Positions 9,603-18,886 are shown, counted from the stretch's first letter. The stretch: DNA of 35,193 nucleotides from an uncultured Alphaproteobacteria bacterium (GCA_903897605.1 CAIUCH010000008.1:1-35193), one strand, 5' to 3'. The notes: generated by a model from the sequence alone, not told the origin. Numbers and translations are program-made.

Positions 9603-10556
9603 TCAGCTGGCCAGTGCCGTGGGCTGATTGCGGGTCTGGATGATCGCGATCGTGGCGTCTATCTCGCGCAACTGCTCGGCGGGGGATTTCTCGGGACAGA
9701 TAAGCCGGTGCAGGTCCAATGCGGCCTCGCTCAGGGCCGGCATCAATGTGTCATGGCCTCCGCCATTCTTGAGCGCCTCGCAGGCGGCCTGGACGGCGTT
9801 ACACCGTTCGAGCGCCTTGTTCTGCCCGGTGTCGGCACAGCGGCGTTCGACCGCTCGGGCCAGATTGCCGAGCCTTCCCAAATCCGTCGCGAATGCCGGT
9901 GTATCGGGCCGCTCCTCCTGCAGCAGACGCCAAAGAATGCAGATTTGAAACGAATCGCGGCGCAGCTTTTCCGCCGCGAGCTTGTCGCGCCCCAGGTTCA
10001 AATCCGCATCCAGCTTCTTGGCAATGACATCGGCCGACATCTTGTCCTTGGCCTTCATTTTGAGCGAATTGGGCGGATTGAACACTTCCGCATCGGACGT
10101 TCGGTCCTGGTCGCGGCGGCGGTCGGGTCCGACATAGTCGGTGGTGATGACAAAGCCTTTGCGGCGCTCGATATGAGCCTCGATGCGGCTTCCGAGCTGC
10201 GCGGTTGAAAACGGACGCAGCAAAAGATCGTCGGCGCCGGAATTGACCACCTTGGTGATCAGCGCCGAGCTTTTTTCCCATGCCGTGACAATGACCACGG
10301 TGAAGGGGTTATAGCCGGCCACGCCTTGGCGCAGCTGCTGGATGGCAAGACAAAGTTCATCGGCGACGCCTTGCGCTTCCGCCAGCACGATATCGGGCGT
10401 TTGCTTTTGAATGACCTCGATCATCGACTCCAGCGTCGGCACCGTCTCGGTATGGCGGAAACCCAACGAATACAGAGCAGAGCGCGTCGCCGTGCGATTG
10501 GACGGCACCGGATCGTAGATCAATGCTTCGACGCTGTCATAGCTAAGACGCGCCAT
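9603..10556 (-). CDS. Degenerate receiver-domain protein (CheY-like, phosphoacceptor replaced)
   Basis: The N-terminal 130 residues of this 317-residue protein fit a response-regulator receiver: acidic residue Asp15 after strand one, PDIVLAEAQG around residue 60, IVTAW with Thr91, and LLLRPFS at 112-117. At the phosphorylation position the usual Asp is Glu60, and the conserved Lys before Pro is Arg114. A YVGPDRRR motif (141-148), known from alphaproteobacterial receiver-linked proteins, follows. The C-terminal half (about 180-310) is a helical region of unknown family with no DNA-binding or enzymatic motif I can identify. It may be a phosphorylation-independent or constitutively 'on-like' adaptor. 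It lies between tpiA and secG on the same strand, with 66 and 149 base gaps. Confidence 0.8.
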   Translation of the reverse strand: MARLSYDSVEALIYDPVPSNRTATRSALYSLGFRHTETVPTLESMIEVIQKQTPDIVLAEAQGVADELCLAIQQLRQGVAGYNPFTVVIVTAWEKSSALITKVVNSGADDLLLRPFSTAQLGSRIEAHIERRKGFVITTDYVGPDRRRDQDRTSDAEVFNPPNSLKMKAKDKMSADVIAKKLDADLNLGRDKLAAEKLRRDSFQICILWRLLQEERPDTPAFATDLGRLGNLARAVERRCADTGQNKALERCNAVQAACEALKNGGGHDTLMPALSEAALDLHRLICPEKSPAEQLREIDATIAIIQTRNQPTALAS

Positions 10557-10622
10557 TCCCCACCCTCGCTTTATGAAGCCAGAATGAAGCGCCGCCTGTT
10601 AAAGAAAGGTCGAAATTCCTGG

Positions 10623-11366
10623 TTAATAGGCGCGACTTGCAGCGATGATTGCCAGGAAATCTTGTGCCTTCAGGCTCGCGCCACCAACCAGAGCACCATT
10701 TACATTGTCCAATGAGAGAATGGTCTTGGCATTGGAAGGCTTCACAGAACCGCCATACAGAATCCGCATGCCTTGACCCGCCGCGCCCAAATGCTCGACC
10801 AGACATTTGCGGATATGCGCATGCATGGCGGCAATGTCATCGTCACTGGGCGTTTTGCCGCTGCCGATCGCCCAGACCGGTTCATAGGCGATCGCGGTAT
10901 TTTCGGCGCTGGCTTCTGGCGGCACGCTGCCTTTGATCTGGCCATGACAGATATGTTGGGCCCGTCCCTCATCGCGCTGGGCTTCGGTTTCACCGACGCA
11001 GATCACGGCCATGAGACCGGCACGCCAGGCAGCCCGCGCCTTGGCCGCGACATCCGCATCGCACTCGCCATGATATTGGCGGCGTTCCGAATGGCCCACG
11101 ATCACGGCGGACGCGCCCGCGTCCTTCAGCATCTCGGCCGAAATGTCGCCGGTGAAGGCGCCGCAGGGCTCGGCCCGGCAGTCCTGTCCGCCCAGAGCGA
11201 AAGCGCCTTTCACCTGCCAGGCGGCCCGTGCGATCAGGCTGGCAGGCGGGCAGACCAGCACATCGCAGGGCATCGACGCGGCAAGGCCATTTTTCAGATC
11301 CTCGAGCTCGGCCAGATCGGCGCAAAGCCCGTTCATCTTCCAGTTGCCCGCTATCAGTTGACGCAA
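10623..11366 (-). CDS. tpiA: Triose-phosphate isomerase
   Basis: The 247-residue enzyme interconverts dihydroxyacetone phosphate and glyceraldehyde 3-phosphate. Active-site residues are all present: Asn8 and Lys10 in NWKMN, His92 in GHSERR, and the catalytic Glu162 in AYEPVWAIGSGKTPS. The phosphate-binding ILYGGSVKPSNA and GALVGGASLKAQDF segments follow. The gene is divergent from ppiD with a gap of about 110 bases that should carry both promoters. Confidence 0.97.
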   Translation of the reverse strand: MRQLIAGNWKMNGLCADLAELEDLKNGLAASMPCDVLVCPPASLIARAAWQVKGAFALGGQDCRAEPCGAFTGDISAEMLKDAGASAVIVGHSERRQYHGECDADVAAKARAAWRAGLMAVICVGETEAQRDEGRAQHICHGQIKGSVPPEASAENTAIAYEPVWAIGSGKTPSDDDIAAMHAHIRKCLVEHLGAAGQGMRILYGGSVKPSNAKTILSLDNVNGALVGGASLKAQDFLAIIAASRAY

Positions 11367-11475
11367 ATCCGCTTCCTTTCGAAGGCCTTTTTGGCCGCGG
11401 CCGGCGCCGCTTGCCCTGATCCGCCCCCCTCCCTATCATTCGCCGCCATTTTCATACAACCCGTGGGACGTTCTT

Positions 11476-13371
11476 ATGATTCAGTGGATGCACCAGCTTT
11501 CCAAGTCCTGGGCGGCGTCGATTCTCATGGGCGCCCTGGCCTTGAGCTTCATCGTCTGGGGCATTGCCGACGTCTTTACCGGGCAGAGCGTGGGCGCGCT
11601 GGCCACGGTGGGTTCGACCGAGATTTCCAGCCAGAGCTTCTCGCGCACCTATCGCAACTTCCTGCGCAACCAGGGTCAGCAGATGGGCATGGACCTCACC
11701 CCCGAGGTCGCCCAGAAAATGGGCCTGGACCAGGCGGCGCTGCAACAGCTGATCAGCCGCACCGCGTTGGACAATGTCGCGGCCAATCTCGACCTGACGG
11801 CTACCGACAGCGAACTGGCGCAGCAAGTCCGCGCCCTGCCCGCCTTCAAGGGCGCCACCAACGAGTTTGATCACAACATCTTCCTGCAGGTGATCGGAAA
11901 CGCCGGGTACAATGAAGGTGATTTTCTGGGAGAGATGCGCGCCGACCAGGCCCGCTCCCAACTCACCGTTGCGGTGGAAACCGGCTTTGTGCTGCCGGAC
12001 AGCTACACCAAGGGCCTTTTTCTTTATGTCACCGAACAACGCGCCGCCGATTATGTGATCGTCTCGCCCGATGCGGCGAGCACGATCGCGCCGCCGCCTG
12101 ACGCCGTGCTGGCGGGTTATATCAAGGCCCATCCCGAACATTTCTCGACCCCGGAATATCGGGAAATCGAATATGCCCGGATCGCGCCCCAGGACGTGGT
12201 CGGCCAAGTCAATGTCAGCGACAAGATGATCGCCGACGAATTCAAGTCCCATGAAGCGAACTACAACATTCCGGAAAAGCGCGACATCGAGCAGATCGAG
12301 TTCGCCAATCAAGCGGATGCCAAGGCGGCGCGCGACAGAATTGCCGCCGGAACCAAGTTCGAGGCGATGGCGGTGGAGCGCAAGATCACGCCGCAGAATC
12401 TGTCGCTGGGTACGCTCGCCAAGACCGACATTCCCGACCAGGCGCGGGCCGATGCCGCCTTCTCGTTGCCGGCGAACGAGGTCAGCCAGCCGGTCCAGGG
12501 CGCGATTAACGGCTTTGTGCTGCTGCGCGTCACCAAGATCACGCCCGGCATCGCGCGCACACTCGATGACGTCAAGGATCAGATTCACCAGGCCTTGGCG
12601 TTGCAGATGGCGGGCGCCAAGATCACCGACATCGTCAACGCCTTCGAGGATGCCCGCTCGGGCGGTGCCGATATTGCCGCGGCGGCCAAAAAGACCGGCA
12701 TGAAGATCGGTCACATCGCCGCGACGGACAAGACCGGCTTGACGCCGACCGCAGAGAAGATCGCGGATCTTCCCGTCGATCCTGAATTCCTGGCGACCGC
12801 CTTCGCGGCGGAAGTCGGCGAAGACAATGACCCCTTCCCTGCCAAGAGTAGCGCTTATTATGCCCTGAAGGTCGGTGGCGTGACCCCCGCCAAGCTCAAG
12901 CCGCTGGATCAAGTTCGTGCCGACGCGCTGGCCGCCTGGTCGGCGGAGGAAAAAACCAAGACCCTCGCCGTCAAGGCGGTCGCATTGGCGGCGCAGGCCC
13001 AAAAGGACGGCAACCTGATCGCCATCGCCAAGGAATTGAAGGTGCCGGTGCAGCAGAGCCCGGCGCTGACCCGCAACACCAATGACACCACATTCTCGGC
13101 GGCCTTGATCGGAAAATTGTTCGAAGCGGCGCCCGGCGCCGTGGTCCAGGCGCCGCAGGGAACCGGCGGCAACTACATCATTGCCCGCGTCACCGGTATC
13201 GCCCACCCCCAAAACGCCAACACCGCGCAGCTTTATAATGCAGGGCGCGGGGAAATCGCGGTACAGGCGGCGTCCGACCTTTCCACCGCGATGGCGAATG
13301 CGGCGCGCCTCCAGCAGGGCGTCAAGGTCAACCAGAAACTGCTGCAACAGGCCACCGGCGGCGCCTCGTGA
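11476..13371 (+). CDS. ppiD: PpiD-type membrane-anchored peptidyl-prolyl isomerase
   Basis: The 631-residue protein has one N-terminal transmembrane helix (ILMGALALSFIVWGIADVF, about 14-34). A SurA-N-like helical region (about 35-170) follows, where GSTEISSQSFSRTYRNFL is the typical opening. A parvulin-type PPIase region comes next (about 260-360, DIEQIEFANQADAKAARDRI to INGFVLLRVTKI). A long helical C-terminal part resembles full-length PpiD. It acts as a periplasmic chaperone close to the Sec exit. The predicted parvulin domain is diverged, and whether it has isomerase activity is open. The stop overlaps the trpE start by three bases (GTGA), a translational coupling often seen for this pair in alphaproteobacteria. 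Confidence 0.9.
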   Translation: MIQWMHQLSKSWAASILMGALALSFIVWGIADVFTGQSVGALATVGSTEISSQSFSRTYRNFLRNQGQQMGMDLTPEVAQKMGLDQAALQQLISRTALDNVAANLDLTATDSELAQQVRALPAFKGATNEFDHNIFLQVIGNAGYNEGDFLGEMRADQARSQLTVAVETGFVLPDSYTKGLFLYVTEQRAADYVIVSPDAASTIAPPPDAVLAGYIKAHPEHFSTPEYREIEYARIAPQDVVGQVNVSDKMIADEFKSHEANYNIPEKRDIEQIEFANQADAKAARDRIAAGTKFEAMAVERKITPQNLSLGTLAKTDIPDQARADAAFSLPANEVSQPVQGAINGFVLLRVTKITPGIARTLDDVKDQIHQALALQMAGAKITDIVNAFEDARSGGADIAAAAKKTGMKIGHIAATDKTGLTPTAEKIADLPVDPEFLATAFAAEVGEDNDPFPAKSSAYYALKVGGVTPAKLKPLDQVRADALAAWSAEEKTKTLAVKAVALAAQAQKDGNLIAIAKELKVPVQQSPALTRNTNDTTFSAALIGKLFEAAPGAVVQAPQGTGGNYIIARVTGIAHPQNANTAQLYNAGRGEIAVQAASDLSTAMANAARLQQGVKVNQKLLQQATGGAS

Positions 13372-14897
13372 CAGTGAGTCCCGACTTTGAAAGCTTCGCG
13401 CAACTCTATGCCGCGAAGAAACCCCAGGCATTGTTCCGCCGCCTGGTCGCGGATCTGGAAACACCGGTTTCCGCCTTCCTCAAACTGGGCTTCGAGGAAC
13501 ACAATGCCGGCCGCGACAACGCATTTCTGCTGGAAAGCGTTCAAGGCGGTGAAACCAGGGGCCGCTACTCCATCATCGGGTTGAAGCCCGACCTGATCTG
13601 GCGCTGCCGCGGCGATGCCGCCGAGATCAACCGTCAGGCTCTCAGCGCCGAAACTTTCGTGGCGGAAAAGACCAAGCCGCTGGACTCACTGCGCGCCCTG
13701 ATCGCGGCGACTCGGATGGAGTTGCCCGCCGGCTTGCCGCCAATGGCAACCGGCCTGTTCGGATATCTGGGCTATGACATGGTGCGCCAGATCGAACATC
13801 TGCCCGATATGCCGCCCGACCGGTTGGGTCTGGACGATGCAATCCTGCTGCGTCCCACGATCGTCGCCATTTTCGACACGGTGAAGGACGAGATCGTCGT
13901 GGTGACGCCGGTCTGGCCCGACCCGGCGATCGATGCCCGCGCCGCTTATGCGCGGGCGAGCGAGCGCATCGAGGACGCGGTTGCGGCGCTCGACAAGCCG
14001 CTGCCGCCCAATGTTGAGGCGCCTGCCGACCTGCCGCTGGACTCCAAAATCGACTCCAACATGACCAAGGAGGAATATTTCTCGGTCGTGGCGCGGGCGA
14101 AAAACTATATCCGGGCGGGCGACATATTCCAGGTGGTGCCAAGCCAGCGTTTCCGGCGCGCCTTCAGCTTGCCGCCCTTCTCGCTCTATCGCGCCCTGAG
14201 ACGGTTAAATCCCTCGCCCTTCCTCTACTTCCTGTCTTTTCCCGGTTTCGCCATCGTGGGCTCCAGTCCGGAAATCCTGGTCCGGCTGCGCGACGGCAAG
14301 GTGACGATACGGCCCATCGCCGGCACCCGGCCGCGCGGACCGACGCCGGAAAAAGACGCGGCCTTGGCCGAAGAACTAATGTCCGATCCCAAGGAACGCG
14401 CCGAGCATCTGATGCTGCTCGATCTGGGCCGCAACGATGTCGGCCGGGTGGCCAAGATCGGTACCGTCAAGGTCACCGGCAGCTTCTTCATCGAACGCTA
14501 CAGCCATGTGATGCATCTGGTGTCGAATGTGGAGGGCGAAATCTGCCCCGGCCTCGACGCGGTGGACGCATTGGCGGCGGGACTGCCGGCCGGCACCCTC
14601 TCGGGCGCGCCCAAGATCCGCGCCATGCAGATCATTGACGAATTTGAAAAGGAAAAACGCGGCCCCTATGGCGGGGCGGTGGGCTATTTCGGCGCCGACG
14701 GCTCGATGGATACCTGCATCGTGCTGCGCACCGCATTGGTCAAGGACGGCATGATGTATGTCCAGGCCGGCGGCGGCGTGGTTGCCGACAGCGAAGCGGA
14801 AGCGGAATATCAGGAGACCGTCAACAAGGCCCGCGCCCTGATGGCGGCGGCGGAAGAAGCGGTGCGCTTCGCCAGCGCCGCGAAGAAGGGCCAGTAA
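13368..14897 (+). CDS. trpE: Anthranilate synthase component I
   Basis: The 509-residue enzyme converts chorismate to anthranilate, the first committed step of tryptophan synthesis, using ammonia delivered by TrpG. The tryptophan feedback region shows FLLESVQGG. The chorismate-binding domain contains IAGTRPRGPTPEKDA, HLMLLDLGRNDVGRVAKIGTV and PAGTLSGAPKIRAM. No glutaminase domain is fused, so a separate TrpG is needed. The start is GTG at 13368, overlapping the ppiD stop; a second in-frame GTG at 13374 is possible. The following gene is on the opposite strand, so trpG, trpD and trpC do not follow in the window. Confidence 0.97.
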   Translation: MTVSPDFESFAQLYAAKKPQALFRRLVADLETPVSAFLKLGFEEHNAGRDNAFLLESVQGGETRGRYSIIGLKPDLIWRCRGDAAEINRQALSAETFVAEKTKPLDSLRALIAATRMELPAGLPPMATGLFGYLGYDMVRQIEHLPDMPPDRLGLDDAILLRPTIVAIFDTVKDEIVVVTPVWPDPAIDARAAYARASERIEDAVAALDKPLPPNVEAPADLPLDSKIDSNMTKEEYFSVVARAKNYIRAGDIFQVVPSQRFRRAFSLPPFSLYRALRRLNPSPFLYFLSFPGFAIVGSSPEILVRLRDGKVTIRPIAGTRPRGPTPEKDAALAEELMSDPKERAEHLMLLDLGRNDVGRVAKIGTVKVTGSFFIERYSHVMHLVSNVEGEICPGLDAVDALAAGLPAGTLSGAPKIRAMQIIDEFEKEKRGPYGGAVGYFGADGSMDTCIVLRTALVKDGMMYVQAGGGVVADSEAEAEYQETVNKARALMAAAEEAVRFASAAKKGQ

Positions 14898-14913
14898 TCC
14901 CTTCGACCAAAAC

Positions 14914-15966
14914 TCAGCGCGCCGCAACCACCGAATTGTGCATCGTCTTCAGGCGGATTGCTTCCGACACCGGCACCAGCCGGACGCCGTGATCCTGTGC
15001 CAGCCATGCCGCCACCAGACGAAGCGTAATGTCATGGGGATGGCCGATGGCGATGGCGACGCCGGACGTCTTTGCCTTGGCCGCCAGTTCATTCAGACGG
15101 CTCTCGATCGCTGAATTCGTCAACACATTGTCCAGGAAGACATCCCGCCCCGCGCTCGCCACGCCGAACATATGGGCCACCCGCACCACCTGGGAGCCGG
15201 AAATCGTGCGGGAATCGAAGAAGAAAAGATGGCGTTCCGACAGCGCCCGTGCGACGGGCATCAACGAGGCCGTATCGGTCGAGAATTTGCTGCCTTCGTG
15301 ATTGTTGATACCGGCGATGCCAGGCACGCGTGCCAAAGACCAGGCGAGCCGTTCGGCGATATCCGGCGCCCCGACTTTCAAGGTCATCGGCCCGGGATCG
15401 AGAGATCCGATCGGCTCCATCGGCACATGGGCAAGAACTTGATGGCCGGCTTGTTCGGCCTGCACGGCCAAGGCAGGCGTCACTCCGGCATAGGGCAGAA
15501 ACGACAAGGTCACATCCGAAGGGAGCGACATCGCCTCGACGGTGCCGGCCAGATCCCCGCCCAGATCGTCAATACAGATCGCGATGACCGGCATCGAGGC
15601 GTTTGGAAGACTGTTTGGATCGCGGGCCAGGGTTTCATCGGCCGAACCGGACACGGCGCCGTGCGGCAGATTTTCCCGCAAGCCATCCTGCAAAACGTGA
15701 CTGACGACCGGAATGAGCGCCGATGCATCACGGCGCGAGGCGGAAACATCGCCCAGGGACAGGTCCACCTTTTGTGCCGTCCCCAACGCGTCGGATGCCT
15801 GGGCCGTGATGTCGGGCGTGATGGCTTGCGCAAATTTTCCCATCCCCAACAGGGCGGAAGGCGCACCGGCCACCAGTGAGGCGACGAACAAGGCCGTCAG
15901 CGCACCGTCGCCAGCATGACGGCTTGCGGCATCCTTGATCCGGCGAATCGCAAAATCCCAGCGCAT
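14914..15966 (-). CDS. Divergent polysaccharide deacetylase family protein
   Basis: The 350-residue product has one hydrophobic segment near residues 23-40 (LTALFVASLVAGAPSALLG), a variable linker to about residue 120, and a divergent polysaccharide deacetylase domain (YibQ-like). The domain starts MPVIAICIDDLGGDL and contains VTLSFLPYAG, VLAHVPMEP, GINNHEGSKFSTD, FFFDSRTISGSQ and IAIGHPH. The DD and NHEGS motifs stand in for the metal-site motifs of this family. It is probably an envelope enzyme acting on a carbohydrate substrate that is not known. It converges on trpE with a 16-base gap. Confidence 0.88.
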   Translation of the reverse strand: MRWDFAIRRIKDAASRHAGDGALTALFVASLVAGAPSALLGMGKFAQAITPDITAQASDALGTAQKVDLSLGDVSASRRDASALIPVVSHVLQDGLRENLPHGAVSGSADETLARDPNSLPNASMPVIAICIDDLGGDLAGTVEAMSLPSDVTLSFLPYAGVTPALAVQAEQAGHQVLAHVPMEPIGSLDPGPMTLKVGAPDIAERLAWSLARVPGIAGINNHEGSKFSTDTASLMPVARALSERHLFFFDSRTISGSQVVRVAHMFGVASAGRDVFLDNVLTNSAIESRLNELAAKAKTSGVAIAIGHPHDITLRLVAAWLAQDHGVRLVPVSEAIRLKTMHNSVVAAR

Positions 15967-16035
15967 GGCCGAGTTGCGCGTGACAGATGATTCGAGTCAA
16001 TCGCAGGGACCTACTCGATAGAGAGCGCCGGCTTT

Positions 16036-16068
16036 CTTCCCCCGCGCGCGAAGCGCTGGCGGGGGAAG
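16036..16068. repeat. GC-rich inverted repeat in the gap after emrB
   Basis: CTTCCCCCGC and GCGGGGGAAG form a perfect 10-bp stem with a 13-base loop, in the 163-base gap between emrB and the deacetylase gene. No T-run follows on either strand. It resembles short intergenic REP-like hairpins; the sequence appears once in this window. Confidence 0.5.
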
Positions 16069-16110
16069 ATGTCTTTGAGCGCCTGCGCGAAAAAGACAGA
16101 TGGGGGCAAC

Positions 16111-16147
16111 AAAAACCAGTCGCAGCCGATCAATCGGCTGCGACTGG
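16111..16147 (-). terminator. Rho-independent terminator overlapping the emrB stop codon
   Basis: On the minus strand CCAGTCGCAGCCGAT pairs with ATCGGCTGCGACTGG, 15 bp without mismatch, around a two-base loop, followed by five T residues (16115-16111). The 5' arm is coding sequence of emrB and the TGA stop straddles the loop. It closes the emr operon. Confidence 0.92.
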
Positions 16148-17710
16148 CGCACCGCCGCCCGATTTGGCTTTGCGGCACAGCCAAACCATGCCGATCAGAA
16201 TGAAACATGCCCAACCCGACGCCCAGAAGATGTCGTCGGCACTTAGCAGATAGGCTTGGCTGGTGATGGTACGGACCAGCAATGCCTTCGCGCCCAGATC
16301 GGGCAAGCCCAGGCGGTGCAGTCCCGCCAATGCCTGATTGAAGGCCGGATTGAAGGTGGTGGTGAGGTCGGCCATGCGGCTTTGATGAAAGGCCTCGCGC
16401 CGATCCCAGATCGTGGTGACGACAGAGGCCGCGAAGCCGCCCGCCGTGATGCGCGCGAAATTCGACAGGCCGGACGCCAACGGAATGCGCTGCGGCGGCA
16501 CCCCATCGAGCAGGATGGTGATCATCGCCAGGAAGAAGGTGGCCATGGCGACACCCTGTACCAGCAGCGGCAGCATGAAGGCGAAGAGGCTGGCATCGGC
16601 GGTCAGGCCGGCGCGCATCAGATAGGAGATCCCGAACGCCACGAAGGCGATACTGGCGATGATGCGCGCATCGACGCGGGACATCATGCGCGCGGTCAAT
16701 GGCGTCAGCAGCACGGCGATCGCCCCGGTCGGTGCGGCCACCAGTCCCGCCCAGGTGGCGGTGTAGCCGATCTGGGTCTGCAGCCATAACGGCATCAGCA
16801 GATTGTTGGCGAAGAACACGGCATAGCCCAGGCAGAAGGCCAAGGTGCCGAGTGCAAAGTTCCGGTTCTTGAACAGCGAAAGGTCCACAATCGGATTCGT
16901 CTGGGTCAGTTCCCAGATCAGGAAGGCAACAAAACCCACCCCGGTGATGATGGCCTCGACCACAATTGTGGAGGACGAGAACCAGTCCGCATCCTTACCG
17001 GAATCGAGCATGACTTGCAGCGCACCGACCCAGATGATCAGAAGCCCCAATCCCACCGTATCGATCGGCAATTTGCGTGTCGGCGTTTCACGGCTTTTAA
17101 GTGCGCGCCAAGACAAGAATACCACAATGAAGCCGACCGGCACATTGATGAGGAATATCCAGCCCCAGTGATAATTATCGGAAATATAGCCGCCTAGGAT
17201 GGGGCCGCAGATCGGCGCCACCAAAGTTGTGATCGACCAGATGCCAAGTGCAGTCGCCCGCTTGTGCGCGGGAAAGATGGAAATCAAAAGCGCCTGCGAG
17301 CCGGGAATCATCGGGCCGGATGTGCCGCCTTGCAGGATGCGGAAGAAAATCAGCGAGGACAGGCTCCAGGCCACGCCGCAAAGGAATGAAGCCACGGTGA
17401 AAAGGATCACCGAGGCGACAAAGGTTCGCACCACGCCATAGCGGCCCATCAGCCAGCCGGTAAGCGGCACGCCAATGCCATTGGCGACGGCGAAGCTGGT
17501 GATCACCCAGGTGCCTTGATCGGGGCTGACGCCGAGATTTCCCGCGATGGTGGGCAGCGAGACATTGGCGATGGTAGTATCCAGCACTTGCATGAAAGTG
17601 CCCAACGCCAAGGCCAGCGCCGTGACCGCCAGAGCGGAACCCTGCATCGGCGGTGGTTCGGCCTGCGCCGTCGCGACGGCACCGGCGGGTTTGGCGCCCG
17701 GACTGCTCAT
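16130..17710 (-). CDS. emrB: EmrB/QacA-family drug:proton antiporter (DHA2, 14 helices)
   Basis: The 526-residue protein is a DHA2-type major facilitator. The N-terminus holds the family motif FMQVLDTTIANVSLPTIAGNLG, and GWLMGRYGVVRTF and GPILGGYISDNYHWGWIFLINVPVG follow. The length and the number of hydrophobic segments fit 14 helices. It exports hydrophobic toxic compounds across the inner membrane, working with EmrA and the outer-membrane factor encoded just upstream. The start overlaps the emrA stop by four bases (ATGA). The last codons form one arm of the operon terminator. Confidence 0.94.
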   Translation of the reverse strand: MSSPGAKPAGAVATAQAEPPPMQGSALAVTALALALGTFMQVLDTTIANVSLPTIAGNLGVSPDQGTWVITSFAVANGIGVPLTGWLMGRYGVVRTFVASVILFTVASFLCGVAWSLSSLIFFRILQGGTSGPMIPGSQALLISIFPAHKRATALGIWSITTLVAPICGPILGGYISDNYHWGWIFLINVPVGFIVVFLSWRALKSRETPTRKLPIDTVGLGLLIIWVGALQVMLDSGKDADWFSSSTIVVEAIITGVGFVAFLIWELTQTNPIVDLSLFKNRNFALGTLAFCLGYAVFFANNLLMPLWLQTQIGYTATWAGLVAAPTGAIAVLLTPLTARMMSRVDARIIASIAFVAFGISYLMRAGLTADASLFAFMLPLLVQGVAMATFFLAMITILLDGVPPQRIPLASGLSNFARITAGGFAASVVTTIWDRREAFHQSRMADLTTTFNPAFNQALAGLHRLGLPDLGAKALLVRTITSQAYLLSADDIFWASGWACFILIGMVWLCRKAKSGGGAPVAAD

Positions 17711-18882
17711 TTGCTCCGCGCCGCCTGCGATGTCTGGGCTGCCCCATTCTGTGCCAGAATTCGAGCGATGATGACGTCGGCATGGGCGTTGCCGTCATCA
17801 CCCAGATCGGCGCGGGTTTCGGCGAGGCCGACCCGCGATGTCACAAGCGAGCCGGAGGTATCGGCGACCGATACGCTGGTGGACACCGACAGTCCCACGC
17901 GGAGCGGATGCTGAGCCAATTCCTGGGGGTCCAGGGCAATGCGGACCGGCACGCGCTGGACGATCTTGATCCAGTTGCCCGAAGCGTTCTGCGGCGGCAG
18001 CAAGGCGAAGGCGCTGCCCGAACCGGCGCCCAATCCTTCGACATGACCATGATAGGTGACCTTGCCGCCATAAATATCGGCGGTGATGGTCACGGGCTGG
18101 CCGATGCGCATGTCCTGGAGCTGCACTTCCTTGAAATTGGCATCCACCCAGACATCGCTGAGCGAGACGACCGCCAGCAGCGGCGTACCCGCGGCGACTT
18201 GCTGGCCCAGTTGCACCGTGCGCTGGGCGATCACGCCATCGACCGGCGCCACGATGCGCATATGGACCTGCGCGATCGCGGCGGAGCGCAGGGCCGCCTC
18301 GGCCGACAACACATCGGGATTGTTGGCGACATCGGTGCCCGCGATCTGAGACAAGGTTTGATCATGACCACTCTTGGCGGCTGCCGCGGCCGCTTGCGCC
18401 GCCTGGACATTGTCGCGGGCGTGCGCCAGCTCTTCGCCAGACACGGCGCCATCGGCAGCGGCCGATTGGCGGCGCTGATAATCGGTGCGGGCCAGCGACA
18501 ACGCCACTTCGGCCTGCGCCAGCTGGGCGTTCGAGCCCTGGGCATGGGAGAATTCCCCATTCACCGTGCGAACGGCGCGCGCCAGATTGGCTTCCGCCGC
18601 AGACAGATTCACATTGGCGACCGTCGGATCCAATTCCATCAGCAATTGCCCACGCTTTACCGTCTGGGTGTTGTCGGCATGCAGCGCCATCACCGTGCCG
18701 TTCTCGCGGCTGGTGACGGCCACGATATTGCCGCTGACATAAGCGTCATCGGTGGTTTCATAAAAACGCGCATCGAGGAACCAGTAGGCGCCATAGGCGA
18801 GCGCGGCGAGCAGGACCACCGCGCCCAGAATGACGAAGCCGACCCGGCGGCGGGAATTGTTGCTGGTGTTGGCATCGCTCAT
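17707..18882 (-). CDS. emrA: EmrA/HlyD-family membrane fusion protein
   Basis: The 391-residue periplasmic adaptor has a transmembrane anchor (VGFVILGAVVLLAALAYGAYWFL, about 15-37). A barrel-sandwich half-motif follows (DDAYVSGNIVAVTSRENGTVMAL), then an alpha-hairpin coiled coil rich in Ala and Gln (about 85-190), the second lipoyl half (MRIVAPVDGVIAQRTVQLGQQV) and a beta-barrel domain. It links EmrB to the outer-membrane factor. The start at 18882 is chosen because AAGGA lies 9 bases upstream, over the stop codon of the preceding gene; an upstream in-frame ATG at 18939 would overlap that gene by 53 bases. Confidence 0.94.
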   Translation of the reverse strand: MSDANTSNNSRRRVGFVILGAVVLLAALAYGAYWFLDARFYETTDDAYVSGNIVAVTSRENGTVMALHADNTQTVKRGQLLMELDPTVANVNLSAAEANLARAVRTVNGEFSHAQGSNAQLAQAEVALSLARTDYQRRQSAAADGAVSGEELAHARDNVQAAQAAAAAAKSGHDQTLSQIAGTDVANNPDVLSAEAALRSAAIAQVHMRIVAPVDGVIAQRTVQLGQQVAAGTPLLAVVSLSDVWVDANFKEVQLQDMRIGQPVTITADIYGGKVTYHGHVEGLGAGSGSAFALLPPQNASGNWIKIVQRVPVRIALDPQELAQHPLRVGLSVSTSVSVADTSGSLVTSRVGLAETRADLGDDGNAHADVIIARILAQNGAAQTSQAARSK

Positions 18883-18886
18883 GGCA

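Noticed and set aside
11452..13464. Very long open frame (about 670 codons) on the minus strand opposite ppiD
   Set aside because: It lies wholly over a recognisable gene, is rich in Arg/Gly/Asp/His as expected of the antisense of GC-rich code, and shows no domain. It is a shadow frame.
16036..16068. Terminator in the gap between emrB and the deacetylase
   Set aside because: The 10-bp stem has no T-run on either strand and a 13-base loop; the nearby 15-bp hairpin with T5 is the clear terminator.
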